Source: a virus. Taken from it: a DNA stretch of 54,252 nucleotides. A program made the translations under genes and the position numbers. Location: positions 1 to 54,252 of the IMG/VR virus record IMGVR_UViG_3300021373_002055. One strand, 5' to 3'. A model generated the notes under the pieces. It saw only the letters and a program-made list of their open reading frames with translations, did not search any database and was not told the DNA's origin. Below, one piece after another: positions 6,853 to 15,508 of the stretch (position 1 is its first letter; each line of letters starts with the position of its first letter).

Positions 6853-7575
6853 TTAATTTGAACTAGATACTGCGGATGCTAATCTTGTGAAGCTGTGAAC
6901 TCTCCATCCGTTGCCACCCATACTTCTAATCATGAGTGAATCTGTTTGACGTAATCCAGCATCAGTGTCTAATGTTAATTTATCTACATTTAACAATGCA
7001 TCAGTACTATTAGTAGCATATGAAATACCAGATATCTTTGAAGAACCACTTTGTATTACAAATTTGGCAGTACTCCCTCCAATTGCAGCAATATCAAATG
7101 TATACTCATATCCTAAATATGTATCATCACCATCGTTAGCTGCTGGTAGTTGCACTGTAATAGTTTGAGTATCAGACGACAATAGTACCCGAGTCCGACC
7201 GCCGGCGGGTAAGCTACCTAAGTTAGGTCCTAATGTTACTGTAGAAGGTCCAATTGTAGTAGTTGGTAGTATTATTTGAGAAGCTGACTGAAAATTAACT
7301 TCTGACCCAGAGACTAATAAACTTCCTGTTATGACAGCATCTCCATTAAATGGAAATCCAGATCCAGCACCAGCATTTTCTGCATATGAAGCAGTAACAG
7401 CATATGAAGCACTTGTTATAGTTCCAGCATATGTTCCATTAAATGAACCAGTAAATGACCCGGTAGCTACAACTTCTGTAGTCGCGGTGCCATCTAATGC
7501 ATCAATGATGCGAGTTATATGTTCTGCCTTACTGGTTAATCCGTCTTGTATACCTGTTTTACTTATTGTTGCCAT
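6853..7575 (-). CDS. Tail fibre / structural repeat protein (240 aa)
   Basis: A 240-residue Ser/Thr/Gly/Ala-rich protein with beta-repeat wording (GSFTGSFNGTYAGTITSASY, then AVTASYAENAG) typical of phage fibre shafts. A second half (LLSSDTQTITVQLPAAND) resembles a beta-structured knob. There is no signal peptide. It is short for a full fibre, so it may be a fibre tip, a whisker or a capsid decoration. The ATG overlaps the preceding gene's end by 17 bases. Receptor specificity cannot be read from sequence. Confidence 0.6.
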   Translation of the reverse strand: MATISKTGIQDGLTSKAEHITRIIDALDGTATTEVVATGSFTGSFNGTYAGTITSASYAVTASYAENAGAGSGFPFNGDAVITGSLLVSGSEVNFQSASQIILPTTTIGPSTVTLGPNLGSLPAGGRTRVLLSSDTQTITVQLPAANDGDDTYLGYEYTFDIAAIGGSTAKFVIQSGSSKISGISYATNSTDALLNVDKLTLDTDAGLRQTDSLMIRSMGGNGWRVHSFTRLASAVSSSN

Positions 7576-7750
7576 TTACATTCCTTTTCTTATACATGGG
7601 CCAATTCTTAGTTTTTTCATTGAGCCAATCTTGTCTTTCATCACACCCACAATCTTCGTCTAATAGTTTAGCAATTTTTTCTGTTAATTGATCTAATCGT
7701 GTTGCTGATGTAATCTTTTTAATGTCGTCTCCTAATCCTCTAGATTTCAT
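7559..7750 (-). CDS. Small hypothetical protein (63 aa)
   Basis: A 63-residue charged protein with a helical middle (SATRLDQLTEKIAKLLDEDC) and a Cys-x-Cys pair (DCGCDE). It overlaps the fibre-like gene start by 17 bases and follows the nucleotidyltransferase-like gene by 9 bases. A chaperone or small structural partner of the fibre is possible but only from position. Not recognised. Confidence 0.5.
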   Translation of the reverse strand: MKSRGLGDDIKKITSATRLDQLTEKIAKLLDEDCGCDERQDWLNEKTKNWPMYKKRNVNGNNK

Positions 7751-7759
7751 ATAATGTCC

Positions 7760-8977
7760 TTAATATTTATCAGTTACCGGGTATCCTTTATTAATACTGT
7801 CATTTGGATGTTTACCTGGTCCTTTTTTAAAATTTGTTTTATGACGATGTCCGGTACCCCATGGGCCTCCATAATCTGAGTAATCATGTTCTTTACCAAA
7901 TGGTCCTGCAAAGTCTTGTTCTTTTATAGTAGTCATATCCGTTAACAATTTCTTAAGTTTTTTAAGTATAGTGTTATGTTCTGGAGTCATTGGTATTTCT
8001 AATACTTTGCCTCCTGGGTAACCATAATCTTTTTCTGGGTGCATTATTTTGCTATGTCCAGTATCATCAATTCCCAATACTTTGTAAGGAACATTTTTCA
8101 TTGTTATTTGATTGCTAGGTATTACTGTGCATTGTTTTGGATGATCCCATTGACCTCTCGGATCTTCAATTGCGTTCATATATTTTAAAACATTTTGCCA
8201 ACTATTTTTGTCTAATGTTTTACGTTTTGTTATATGTGCTGCTAAATCGCCTATTACATCCATTTTAACGCCTCCTACAACTTGTTCTATTTGTAATTGA
8301 CTCAATGTAATACGTTTAGACATCTCTTTTAAACGAGCTAATAACCCTTTATTACGAAGTTTTTTGAAAGCTAAGTTTTCTATAGAATATTCACCTTCTG
8401 CTTCTAACCCGGTTTGTCTCATTTTGTATAATCGTTCTAATATATGTTTAATTTGATATTCTAATTTAGGATCTCGCTCTGACAAATTTTCTATTTCGTA
8501 TTCAAGTGGAGCCATTTTTGCATCAATAACTTCATCGTCGATTGATATAACATCAGCATTTGGTTTTTTTAACCATTTACTCTTCATTAATGAATATTGT
8601 CCTACTGATGAATGTAAACGATCATTCCAATCTTGTGCATATAATTCAATATCCATTCCCTTGTATGTTAACGGATAATTAGTACTCCATATGCTTTTTT
8701 TAGCCATCATTAAATTTTTAACTAAATGTAAATTCTTTCCTACTGATTGATAATCAATAACAACATGAAGATCGATATCTGATTTATCTGTCCAATTATA
8801 GTTTGCATTACTCCCAATAAGCAGAACATCTAATATTTTTGCTGTGTCTGGAACTTCTAAAAAATCATAGAATGCTTTTGCTATGCGAAGAAATTTATAG
8901 GATAGTCCTTTTTTAAGACGATCTCCGTCCCAAAGTTTTGGGTTTAATGTGCTCTGTGTTTCGTATTCGTGTAGCAT
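7760..8977 (-). CDS. Nucleotidyltransferase-fold protein (405 aa)
   Basis: Residues 40-120 carry the Pol-beta-type nucleotidyltransferase signature: GSNANYNW at 55-62, then SDIDLHVVID with D67 and D69, and a third acidic site in MDIELYAQD. The helix before it (SYKFLRIAKAFYDFLEVPD) also fits. Such proteins transfer NMP to protein, RNA or small molecules; the substrate here is unknown. A middle helical region follows, and the C-terminus (PFGKEHDYSDYGGPWGTGHR) is Gly/His-rich. Similar proteins sit near structural genes in marine T4-like phages as far as I recall. It could be a toxin-like or injected modifier, but no leader is seen. Confidence 0.7.
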   Translation of the reverse strand: MLHEYETQSTLNPKLWDGDRLKKGLSYKFLRIAKAFYDFLEVPDTAKILDVLLIGSNANYNWTDKSDIDLHVVIDYQSVGKNLHLVKNLMMAKKSIWSTNYPLTYKGMDIELYAQDWNDRLHSSVGQYSLMKSKWLKKPNADVISIDDEVIDAKMAPLEYEIENLSERDPKLEYQIKHILERLYKMRQTGLEAEGEYSIENLAFKKLRNKGLLARLKEMSKRITLSQLQIEQVVGGVKMDVIGDLAAHITKRKTLDKNSWQNVLKYMNAIEDPRGQWDHPKQCTVIPSNQITMKNVPYKVLGIDDTGHSKIMHPEKDYGYPGGKVLEIPMTPEHNTILKKLKKLLTDMTTIKEQDFAGPFGKEHDYSDYGGPWGTGHRHKTNFKKGPGKHPNDSINKGYPVTDKY

Positions 8978-8992
8978 TTAATATAAATACCG

Positions 8993-9340
8993 TTACTTCC
9001 AAAAGAGCTGAATTGCTATAATTGAAAATGCTAATATTAAACATGTAGCTGTTTTTAAATTTACAGCTTCACCTCGAAATAAGTATGTCATGGCTGTAAA
9101 TATAACTATCCCTGATACAAAAGAAAGAAATCGGCCTGGCCAGAATTCTCCTTGAAATCCATCAACTGACAGTCGTGTTGCCTCCATGAATAAATATGTT
9201 ATTGGAATTCCACAAAACATTAAAGCCCAACGCCATTCTTTTGCCCACGGCCATATAATTGGTCCATTGACTTGTATCCATACGATACATTGTCCAAAAG
9301 TAAATAGTAATGCTGATAATGTGATATATTTTAGATTCAT
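8993..9340 (-). CDS. Small integral membrane protein, about four TM helices
   Basis: A 115-residue hydrophobic protein with roughly four membrane segments (near 5-25, 38-54, 70-86 and 95-113). It has a Trp-rich first loop (WIQVNGPIIWPWAKEWRW) and a short charged end. There is no catalytic motif. It lies among other membrane and exported small proteins downstream of the lysis region, so an antiholin, superinfection-exclusion or envelope-stress role is possible. Family not recognised. Confidence 0.6.
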   Translation of the reverse strand: MNLKYITLSALLFTFGQCIVWIQVNGPIIWPWAKEWRWALMFCGIPITYLFMEATRLSVDGFQGEFWPGRFLSFVSGIVIFTAMTYLFRGEAVNLKTATCLILAFSIIAIQLFWK

Positions 9341-9370
9341 TTATATATTATAAGAAATATATTTTACAAA

Positions 9371-9700
9371 TCAAAATCCTCCCATTACTGCCTCGTCGAT
9401 TGCTTCTTGCATTTCACTTTTTGTAGCTGAAATTTTAAACGAAATGTCTGCTTGATAACGTTTTATTTCTTCCCCATCTAAAAACATTACGACTGTCGGC
9501 ACAACAACAACTTTATATTTTTGTTGTAAGTTTGGATATTTAGTTATATCGTAGTACTTAACATTACAATCCGTTAACTTAGTAAGCCATGTTACTTTGT
9601 TAGCGTTATTCCATGCTGCGTTAAAATGTTTAACGGTAATCTGACTATAACAATTCATCGTAAAAACTAATATACTTATAAGTAAAAATAATTTTTTCAT
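9371..9700 (-). CDS. Exported thioredoxin-fold protein lacking CxxC
   Basis: A 109-residue protein with a clear signal peptide (MKKLFLLISILVFTMNCYSQ). The mature part has a thioredoxin-like order: a helix, VKYYDITKYPNLQQKYKVVV, then VPTVVMFLDGEE with the cis-Pro strand, and a C-terminal helix. The usual CxxC is replaced by WNNANK. It is therefore probably not an oxidoreductase, and may be a periplasmic binding or folding module. A different, cytoplasmic thioredoxin with CGPC is encoded at 38.9-39.1 kb. Export suggests action in the host envelope. Confidence 0.6.
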   Translation of the reverse strand: MKKLFLLISILVFTMNCYSQITVKHFNAAWNNANKVTWLTKLTDCNVKYYDITKYPNLQQKYKVVVVPTVVMFLDGEEIKRYQADISFKISATKSEMQEAIDEAVMGGF

Positions 9701-9706
9701 AATAGA

Positions 9707-9991
9707 CTATCTTAAATTATCAATTTTTTCTTCAATTCTATCCATATCTTCTTTAAGTTCGGATACATCTTCTTGTGTAGTCATGATGGTCTGTCGTATT
9801 AACTGATCTTTCATGTCATATTCCATTCGGGTAACTTCTGGATCTGGTGGCTTTGGTAATTCTTTTGCCTCTTGTATGTCTGCCTGTAAAGCAAACCACA
9901 TTCCCACTACCGTTGCAATTGCAAATGCAATTCCTATCAATGTTTTAATACTTACCTTAAAACCAGTGTCTTCATTTAATTCTGTTGCCAT
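9707..9991 (-). CDS. Single-TM coiled-coil protein, spanin- or XhlA-like
   Basis: A 94-residue protein with one membrane segment near residues 15-36 (IKTLIGIAFAIATVVGMWFA) followed by an acidic heptad-like helix (QEDVSELKEDMDRIEEKIDN). This bitopic layout fits inner-membrane spanins or XhlA-type lysis accessory proteins, but no partner lipoprotein is evident. It sits 3-4 kb downstream of the holin/endolysin pair and next to exported proteins. A scaffold for an envelope complex is another option. Confidence 0.5.
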   Translation of the reverse strand: MATELNEDTGFKVSIKTLIGIAFAIATVVGMWFALQADIQEAKELPKPPDPEVTRMEYDMKDQLIRQTIMTTQEDVSELKEDMDRIEEKIDNLR

Positions 9992-10001
9992 ATCTCTGTC
10001 T

Positions 10002-11063
10002 TTATAATATTATATAATTTACTCCTACACTAAAATTGTGCCATCTTCTGTTCCAATATTTATTATATTTTCCTTCAAGGAATACTCCTAAACTTTTATT
10101 AAATTTATATCCAAATATCAATCCTCCAGAATAATCAATCCATTGACCGTCATTAAAATTGTGATATGAATATTCATTTGCAGTTTTAATATGAAGTGGC
10201 ATCAAGTTAGCCCAAGAATGAAGCCAAAAGTCTTTTGTATAGTGATAAAAATCAAAACCTAATACTAATGAATGATTCCATTGTAAGTCTAATGCGTTAC
10301 GTTCTTTTTCTGTATACTCTGCTAATACTTCTGGAACTACAACTGCTTCCCATACTTGTGTGTTTTCTGCAACTATATTACCTGCAGGATCAAAATATGT
10401 TACTCCACCATCACCATCAAATTCGATATTATATCCTTGTTGTAGTGCTAATTGTGTATAATGAAGATTTCCATCTGACAGTAACCATTCGTCTAATGGA
10501 TTATACCCATATGGTTCTGATATTCGTTGTACTGCACCAATATTAAATGATAATTTGTTTCCTAGTTTTTGTCTATAACGTTCTGAAGACTCAAAATACT
10601 GTATATCGGCAAATCCGTCTTGTACATATTCTACTTTTGCTATCCAATTTTTAGCAACATATCGTAAAAAGTGATCTTGATTAAAAAACGATGTACCTTG
10701 TTGACGTGTCCAATCTGCTTCAAATAAAAATTCAAATCCATTTATTTTTCCTATAGTAGCAGCGTCACCATATGTTTTTTCTGTACCATCAAAAAATACA
10801 TTAGTTCGATTTTCATATCCAAATCTTGCAATCTTTCTGATACCTAATGCAATAGAATAATCAAATGGTGTTTTTTCAGTAAACGTCTCTAATCCATCTG
10901 TTACAGAATAAACATCTACATCTGATACTGAATTACCTCCTGTTATTGCACCATAAAATGTAGAATATTTAAAAACTTTTTTAATTGTTTTTTTAAACTT
11001 AGAATCTGTTTGACTAAATGCAATGGTTGGTATTAGTAAAAATAATATTAATAATTGTTTCAT
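10002..11063 (-). CDS. Phage-encoded outer-membrane beta-barrel protein
   Basis: A 353-residue protein with a signal peptide (MKQLLILFLLIPTIAFSQ), then alternating aromatic/polar strands (SLVLGFDFYHYTKDFWLHSW, LIFGYKFNKSLGVFLEGKY) and a terminal strand NFSVGVNYIIL, as in Bacteroidota outer-membrane barrels. The final residue is Leu rather than the usual Phe. It starts inside the stop of the T9SS-type gene (ATGA), so the two are co-translated. I infer a partner or anchor for that protein, or a receptor-masking barrel. It does not read like PorP/SprF. Confidence 0.72.
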   Translation of the reverse strand: MKQLLILFLLIPTIAFSQTDSKFKKTIKKVFKYSTFYGAITGGNSVSDVDVYSVTDGLETFTEKTPFDYSIALGIRKIARFGYENRTNVFFDGTEKTYGDAATIGKINGFEFLFEADWTRQQGTSFFNQDHFLRYVAKNWIAKVEYVQDGFADIQYFESSERYRQKLGNKLSFNIGAVQRISEPYGYNPLDEWLLSDGNLHYTQLALQQGYNIEFDGDGGVTYFDPAGNIVAENTQVWEAVVVPEVLAEYTEKERNALDLQWNHSLVLGFDFYHYTKDFWLHSWANLMPLHIKTANEYSYHNFNDGQWIDYSGGLIFGYKFNKSLGVFLEGKYNKYWNRRWHNFSVGVNYIIL

Positions 11064-13435
11064 TGTTTTATAATTTTCTTGTTAAATTGTTTTCCGTCGT
11101 GCGTTATTGTTAAGAAATACACTCCAGTTTCTAATGTGTTTAGGTATAAACGATCGTCATTCCCGGTTAATACTACTTTACCAGTTGCGTCTTTTAATTC
11201 ATATACGATACTTAAATGGGTCTTAATATTTAAAATATTATCGGTTGGGTTTGGAAATACAACTATACCATTTGCTAACATTTCGTCTAAACCAACAGGC
11301 CACCCTTCTTCGCAATAGTCATACATTGATTGGCATGATGCATCCCATTCTGTTTCGCAACAATATACATCTACATCTATTACCCAAGCATAACAGCCGT
11401 TGTTTAGCCAATAAGGATTACCAGGTCCACCAACGCACCCTGCGTCGTATAGACACGCAGTTGAGTCAGATACATTTGCTTCAGGATTATAATTATATGC
11501 ATTTGGATCTGTACATCCTGCTAATGGTAGTATACAAGTCCCATTATCTGTATTAGCTAATGGATCGTAATTTAATGCAGTTGTGTCCGTACAACCAAAT
11601 ACTACTTCTATACATGATCCATTATCTGTGTTTGCTAAGGGGTCATAATTGAATGATGTTGGATCCATACAACCATAAATTACCGGTATACAAGAGCCAT
11701 CATCTACGTTTGCTAATGGATTATAATTAAAAGATTCTGGGTCTGTGCAACCATATATAGGATATATACAAGTTCCATTGTCTACATTTGCTGTTGGGTC
11801 ATAATTTAATGCTAAAGAATCCATACAGCCAAAGTATATACATGAACCATCATCGATATTTGCTTCTGCATTATAATTCCAAGACAACGGATCCATACAT
11901 CCATATACAGTAGATATGCAAGTGCCATCGTCAATATTGGCATTTGGATCATAATTAAATGCCAACTCATTTGTGCACCCATATACAATAGGAATACATG
12001 AGCCATCGTCTGTATTAGCTAATGGATTATAATTAAATGAAGTAGAGTCTAAACAACCATATATTTTAGGTTCGCAATAGTCTCCACAATATGGTAATGC
12101 TGAATATGTAATCCATGATGGAGATTCAAAAGGTTGTAATGCACCTTGTCCATTATTGGCAAAAGGATTTGATCCTTCATACATTAATTCAACACCATCT
12201 TCGTTAGTTAATTTAAATGAATTATGCCATGTTTGAAATTCAACTTCTTCTGGCGATTGTTGTGGTAACGCATTTTCAAAGTAGTAAACATATACTGGTT
12301 TATTAGTATTTAATGGGATATTAAAAGTTTGTTCACTCAATCCGAAGCCCATTGTATATGTTCCTAATGTGTTTCCGTCTTGATACACTCCGATATATGA
12401 GTTACCCCAGCCGTCAGCTGCAGCGTCACCAATCCATAATGTATAATTACATGTTTCTACTATTTGATTTATAGTAGCATCTGGATTATAATTATAAGCC
12501 GCGGTGTCGATGCACCCATATATATGCAAATTAGCACAAGTACCATCATCTACTGTAGCTTCTGGATTATATTCTTGATATGCTGAATTAGTACATCCTG
12601 GTATTGGTTCTATATTATTACACGGAACTCCATTAACAACTCCAGAATATGCAGTAGACCCAAAATTTGGCTCAGGTAGTTCCCACAATACGTTTCCATT
12701 GCAGTCATATATGACAACATCTCCGTCAATATTTCCACCAGTTGTAGATCCAGCTAAACCGTCACCATATGAATCATTAAAAACTAATTCTGCGCCAGCT
12801 GCAGGAATACATGTAGTATAACTATATGTTTGACCAATATCATTAAAGTTATAGGTACCTTGTGATATATTATATAATAAGTTCCCATTTGATTGATCTA
12901 CAAATAACCACGATGTTTCTCCTGGATAACTGTCTAATGTAACTTCGATTGTTACTTCGAAATCGCCAGGATCACAATTTTCTCCGCTGGTACCATCACA
13001 TGAACCGTCATCTTGATTAGCCCATGGGTTGTAATTTTCAGAGGTAGGCTCTGTACATCCAGGTATACATGCATATGGTGTATATGATATAGTGTCTGAT
13101 TGTGTACCGTCTACATAATTAATAACTAGATAATGTTCTACTGACCAATTTGGTGGCATATTTTGTGTCCCGGCATATACGCCAAAGTTACCACCAGGAA
13201 CATTTGCTGGTTGTCCAATTGGATATGTAAATGGACCTACACCTTCTGCCGTTGAATAAGAAACAGATTCTACTTCACAACTTCCTGGACCGTTAAACCA
13301 TTCGAATATTATAGCTGCTTGAGCGCCGTCATTGATGCATAGTTGGTATGCATTAGAACTTTCAAAATTACAATTCTGCGTTACACTTAAAAACGGAATA
13401 ATACTTACTAATAATAATAACAAAAACTTTTTCAT
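11060..13435 (-). CDS. Secreted repeat protein with type IX secretion C-terminal sorting domain
   Basis: A 791-residue exported protein. A signal peptide (about 1-20) is followed by a beta-sandwich-like region (TLDSYPGETSWLFVD, FNDSYGDGLAG) common in Bacteroidota surface proteins. Next come about eleven 24-residue repeats of the type GCxDxxxxNYNPxANxDDGSC, mostly in tandem at 11450-12065, and then a Cys-rich segment (YCCETEWDASCQSMYDYC). The last 75 residues (VVFPNPTDNILNIKT...GVYFLTI...KKIIKQ) match the type A T9SS sorting domain, which Bacteroidota use to secrete and anchor proteins. I infer that the infected host exports it to the surface. The downstream barrel gene overlaps it. Confidence 0.85.
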   Translation of the reverse strand: MKKFLLLLLVSIIPFLSVTQNCNFESSNAYQLCINDGAQAAIIFEWFNGPGSCEVESVSYSTAEGVGPFTYPIGQPANVPGGNFGVYAGTQNMPPNWSVEHYLVINYVDGTQSDTISYTPYACIPGCTEPTSENYNPWANQDDGSCDGTSGENCDPGDFEVTIEVTLDSYPGETSWLFVDQSNGNLLYNISQGTYNFNDIGQTYSYTTCIPAAGAELVFNDSYGDGLAGSTTGGNIDGDVVIYDCNGNVLWELPEPNFGSTAYSGVVNGVPCNNIEPIPGCTNSAYQEYNPEATVDDGTCANLHIYGCIDTAAYNYNPDATINQIVETCNYTLWIGDAAADGWGNSYIGVYQDGNTLGTYTMGFGLSEQTFNIPLNTNKPVYVYYFENALPQQSPEEVEFQTWHNSFKLTNEDGVELMYEGSNPFANNGQGALQPFESPSWITYSALPYCGDYCEPKIYGCLDSTSFNYNPLANTDDGSCIPIVYGCTNELAFNYDPNANIDDGTCISTVYGCMDPLSWNYNAEANIDDGSCIYFGCMDSLALNYDPTANVDNGTCIYPIYGCTDPESFNYNPLANVDDGSCIPVIYGCMDPTSFNYDPLANTDNGSCIEVVFGCTDTTALNYDPLANTDNGTCILPLAGCTDPNAYNYNPEANVSDSTACLYDAGCVGGPGNPYWLNNGCYAWVIDVDVYCCETEWDASCQSMYDYCEEGWPVGLDEMLANGIVVFPNPTDNILNIKTHLSIVYELKDATGKVVLTGNDDRLYLNTLETGVYFLTITHDGKQFNKKIIKQ
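11450..12065 (-). repeat. Tandem coding repeats, about 24 codons each
   Basis: Eight consecutive repeats within the T9SS-type protein, each encoding GC-x-D-x3-(F/L/W/Y)-NY-(N/D)-P-x-AN-x-D-(D/N)-G-(S/T)-C with the two cysteines probably paired. Units are 69-75 bases. Related but more spaced copies occur earlier in the same gene. Copy number may vary between phage relatives, since such repeats expand by slippage. Confidence 0.75.
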
Positions 13436-13719
13436 ATTTCTTCTTCTGAGTCTGTTGAGTTAGGTCGTTTAAATATTTTACCTGCTTCTGCGATACCAAA
13501 ACATCCTAATGTAATCCATAAGAATGAATTGTAAATAAATTCGTTAACATGTAATGGATTTCCCATCCATCCAGTTACGATATCTGCTACTGCAAATAAC
13601 ACCATTACTGCAAACGAAGCAAATCCTACTACGCTTTTTTCATTGATATCATTTTCGTCTTTAAAAATATTTGCGAATGCCATGAGCTTTCCCTTTAAGT
13701 TTAAGAGTAACCTTTTCAT
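13432..13719 (-). CDS. Holin-like protein, two TM helices
   Basis: A 95-residue protein with two membrane segments (about 29-50, VVGFASFAVMVLFAVADIVT, and 65-85, FLWITLGCFGIAEAGKIF). It has a basic N-terminus and an acidic hydrophilic tail (STDSEEEI), the layout of class II holins. It lies immediately downstream of the endolysin. A second ATG at 13683 gives an 83-residue form (MAFANIFKDEND) behind a GGGAAAG-like ribosome site. Two starts would allow a holin/antiholin pair as in lambda. The stop overlaps the T9SS-type gene start. Confidence 0.68.
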   Translation of the reverse strand: MKRLLLNLKGKLMAFANIFKDENDINEKSVVGFASFAVMVLFAVADIVTGWMGNPLHVNEFIYNSFLWITLGCFGIAEAGKIFKRPNSTDSEEEI

Positions 13720-13738
13720 AATTGCAACCTTTTATTGT

Positions 13739-14653
13739 TTATAATTGTTTTAACATTTCTACTAGTTCTGGTTGTGGAAAACAATCGAATTTATCTTTTC
13801 TAACATTCGTATGTGTCCATAAGCCAAATTGCTTTGCATTGTATGCATCTGCGTTAAATTCAAATGCATCTTTTGGATGAACTCCTTCTTTTAATAGTTT
13901 AGGTAGTCCATTTTCCAAATCCATTTTAGGATAAATGTCTTTTAAATGTAGAATAAGTAATCTTAAACTTTCTATTTGCTTATCTGAGTAAGCGTGCCAG
14001 TATTGATGACCTCTAAATTTATATCCTAAATCACAAACATATTCTGGTTTTACTTCAGTATTGACATATGTATAATACTTGTCGCCTTTCTTTTTGAGGT
14101 ATCCAAAATTATTTAGTTCAACACCACCTGATAGTTTGGATATTTTAAAACTTCCTACTTTACCTAGGTGCCAACCTAAATAGTTGTTTGGAAAACATTC
14201 TACTACAACGCCATCATGTTTAGTCTTGCCTTTTACATTGCTTCCACCAATACAATATTGAGTAGCTACTCGGCCTCGTTTGTCTTTGTTCCACTGACTA
14301 ACTGTGTTATATGGATTATCCCAACCAGCAGTATGATGCAAAAAGAATCCTAATGGCTCTATTTTACCATAGTCTCTTACGTATTCGTCTTTGTCTAAGT
14401 ATTGACGGTCAATTACTAATCCATCTTTAGTAGTGTATTGTGATTCTTCAGCTGCAGCTTCAGTGTCAGTATCAATACCAATAGCTTCCCATGTTTTGGT
14501 TCCAACTATACCGTCTGCTGTTAATCCGTTTTCTGATTGAAATCTGCGTACTGCTAACTCTGTATCCGCACCGAATATACCGTCTGCGGATAATTCTAAT
14601 GCAGTTTGTAACTCTTTTACGTGTGAGCCTTTACTGCCTCGTTTTAATAACAT
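13739..14653 (-). CDS. Endolysin: N-acetylmuramoyl-L-alanine amidase with PG-binding domain
   Basis: A 304-residue lytic enzyme. Residues 1-60 form a PG_binding_1 domain (KRGSKGSHVKELQTAL, then GADTELAVRRFQ and GLTADGIVGTKTW). From about 85 the Amidase_2-type fold begins with FFLHHTAGW (first zinc His) and continues with NNYLGWHLGK and a C-terminal HAYSDKQIESLRLLI. It cuts the amide between MurNAc and L-Ala. It has no signal peptide, so release depends on the adjacent holin. It is separate from the two leader-bearing hydrolases at 4.3-5.6 kb, so the phage has at least three wall enzymes. An ATATTTAT box lies upstream (14669-14676). Confidence 0.88.
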   Translation of the reverse strand: MLLKRGSKGSHVKELQTALELSADGIFGADTELAVRRFQSENGLTADGIVGTKTWEAIGIDTDTEAAAEESQYTTKDGLVIDRQYLDKDEYVRDYGKIEPLGFFLHHTAGWDNPYNTVSQWNKDKRGRVATQYCIGGSNVKGKTKHDGVVVECFPNNYLGWHLGKVGSFKISKLSGGVELNNFGYLKKKGDKYYTYVNTEVKPEYVCDLGYKFRGHQYWHAYSDKQIESLRLLILHLKDIYPKMDLENGLPKLLKEGVHPKDAFEFNADAYNAKQFGLWTHTNVRKDKFDCFPQPELVEMLKQL

Positions 14654-14689
14654 ACTTATCCTTTAATAATAAATATGTATTGTTTAAGA

Positions 14690-15508
14690 TTACCGTAGAT
14701 ATTTTTTATTGTTTTGAGGATTGTGCTGTATATAACCGCCCCATTTGTATTGTGCGTAAGCGTGTCCTGCTGCTTCTGCCTTCATTCTTGCTTCTCCATT
14801 GGTTGATACTGAGGCAAAATGATAGAAGCTTGTGTTCTTGGTTCTACACATTTTAATTTCAGATAAATTGCACTTTAAAAAGAAGTCCCAATCTGCAACC
14901 ATTCCTAACTCATAGTTTTCATCCCACCCACCTAATCGTAGATAATCTTTCTTATACATCATAAACGGTAATGTTGAGCCATTCCAATTGTGCCCTGCTT
15001 TTACTAAGTTTTGTTCATACTTCCAGAAACGATCTAAATCGAAACTCTCAACATCAGTACCTAAGTTTTCTATTACAAAGTCTTTGAACATAGATGGGTA
15101 TGGTTCTATCTGATTTGGTGTCAATACTATAGGATATGATCTTTCCAAATTATCCCAATATGTTCTGCTACAGTTGGAATGATATATATTCCAATCTTCT
15201 TCTAAACGGGTATCCCAATCTTTAGGAAACACATTGTCATCATTAACGATCAACACCTTATCGTATTTTGCGTTCATTACTCCTAGATTGGTTCCTCTAC
15301 ACAATCCAACATTCTGTTCCATATCGAGAATGTCAATAGATCCACCTCTGACGCTGTCATACTTGTACAGCACTTCTTTGTTTATATCGTAATGACCATC
15401 GACTACTACGATTATCTGATTAAAATTCTTTTGACCCTTTGTCGCAGACTCTAGGCATAAGTCTAGCATTTCTGGATTTTTATATGTTGGTATTATTACT
15501 GATATCAT
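14690..15508 (-). CDS. Family 2 glycosyltransferase
   Basis: A 272-residue GT-A enzyme. It opens with MISVIIPTYKNPEMLDLCLE and has QIIVVVDG, then NVGLCRGTNLGV and LIVNDDNVFP with the DDN that takes the place of the DxD metal site. I use the ATG at 15508, which overlaps the upstream stop as ATGA, instead of the upstream TTG at 15526. Last gene of the glycan island in transcription order. Donor and acceptor unknown. Confidence 0.85.
   Translation of the reverse strand: MISVIIPTYKNPEMLDLCLESATKGQKNFNQIIVVVDGHYDINKEVLYKYDSVRGGSIDILDMEQNVGLCRGTNLGVMNAKYDKVLIVNDDNVFPKDWDTRLEEDWNIYHSNCSRTYWDNLERSYPIVLTPNQIEPYPSMFKDFVIENLGTDVESFDLDRFWKYEQNLVKAGHNWNGSTLPFMMYKKDYLRLGGWDENYELGMVADWDFFLKCNLSEIKMCRTKNTSFYHFASVSTNGEARMKAEAAGHAYAQYKWGGYIQHNPQNNKKYLR

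Noticed and set aside
10002-11063. PorP/SprF-type T9SS barrel
   Set aside because: The N-terminal QDPQFSQYM-like signature of that family is absent; only a generic barrel call is supported.
11450-12065. CRISPR-like or VNTR repeat array
   Set aside because: The repeats are in frame, encode a conserved Cys/Asp peptide and have no spacers, so they are protein repeats.
11060-13435. Tail fibre as the role of the large repeat protein
   Set aside because: A clear N-terminal signal peptide and a T9SS sorting domain point to export by the host; virion fibres do not need either.
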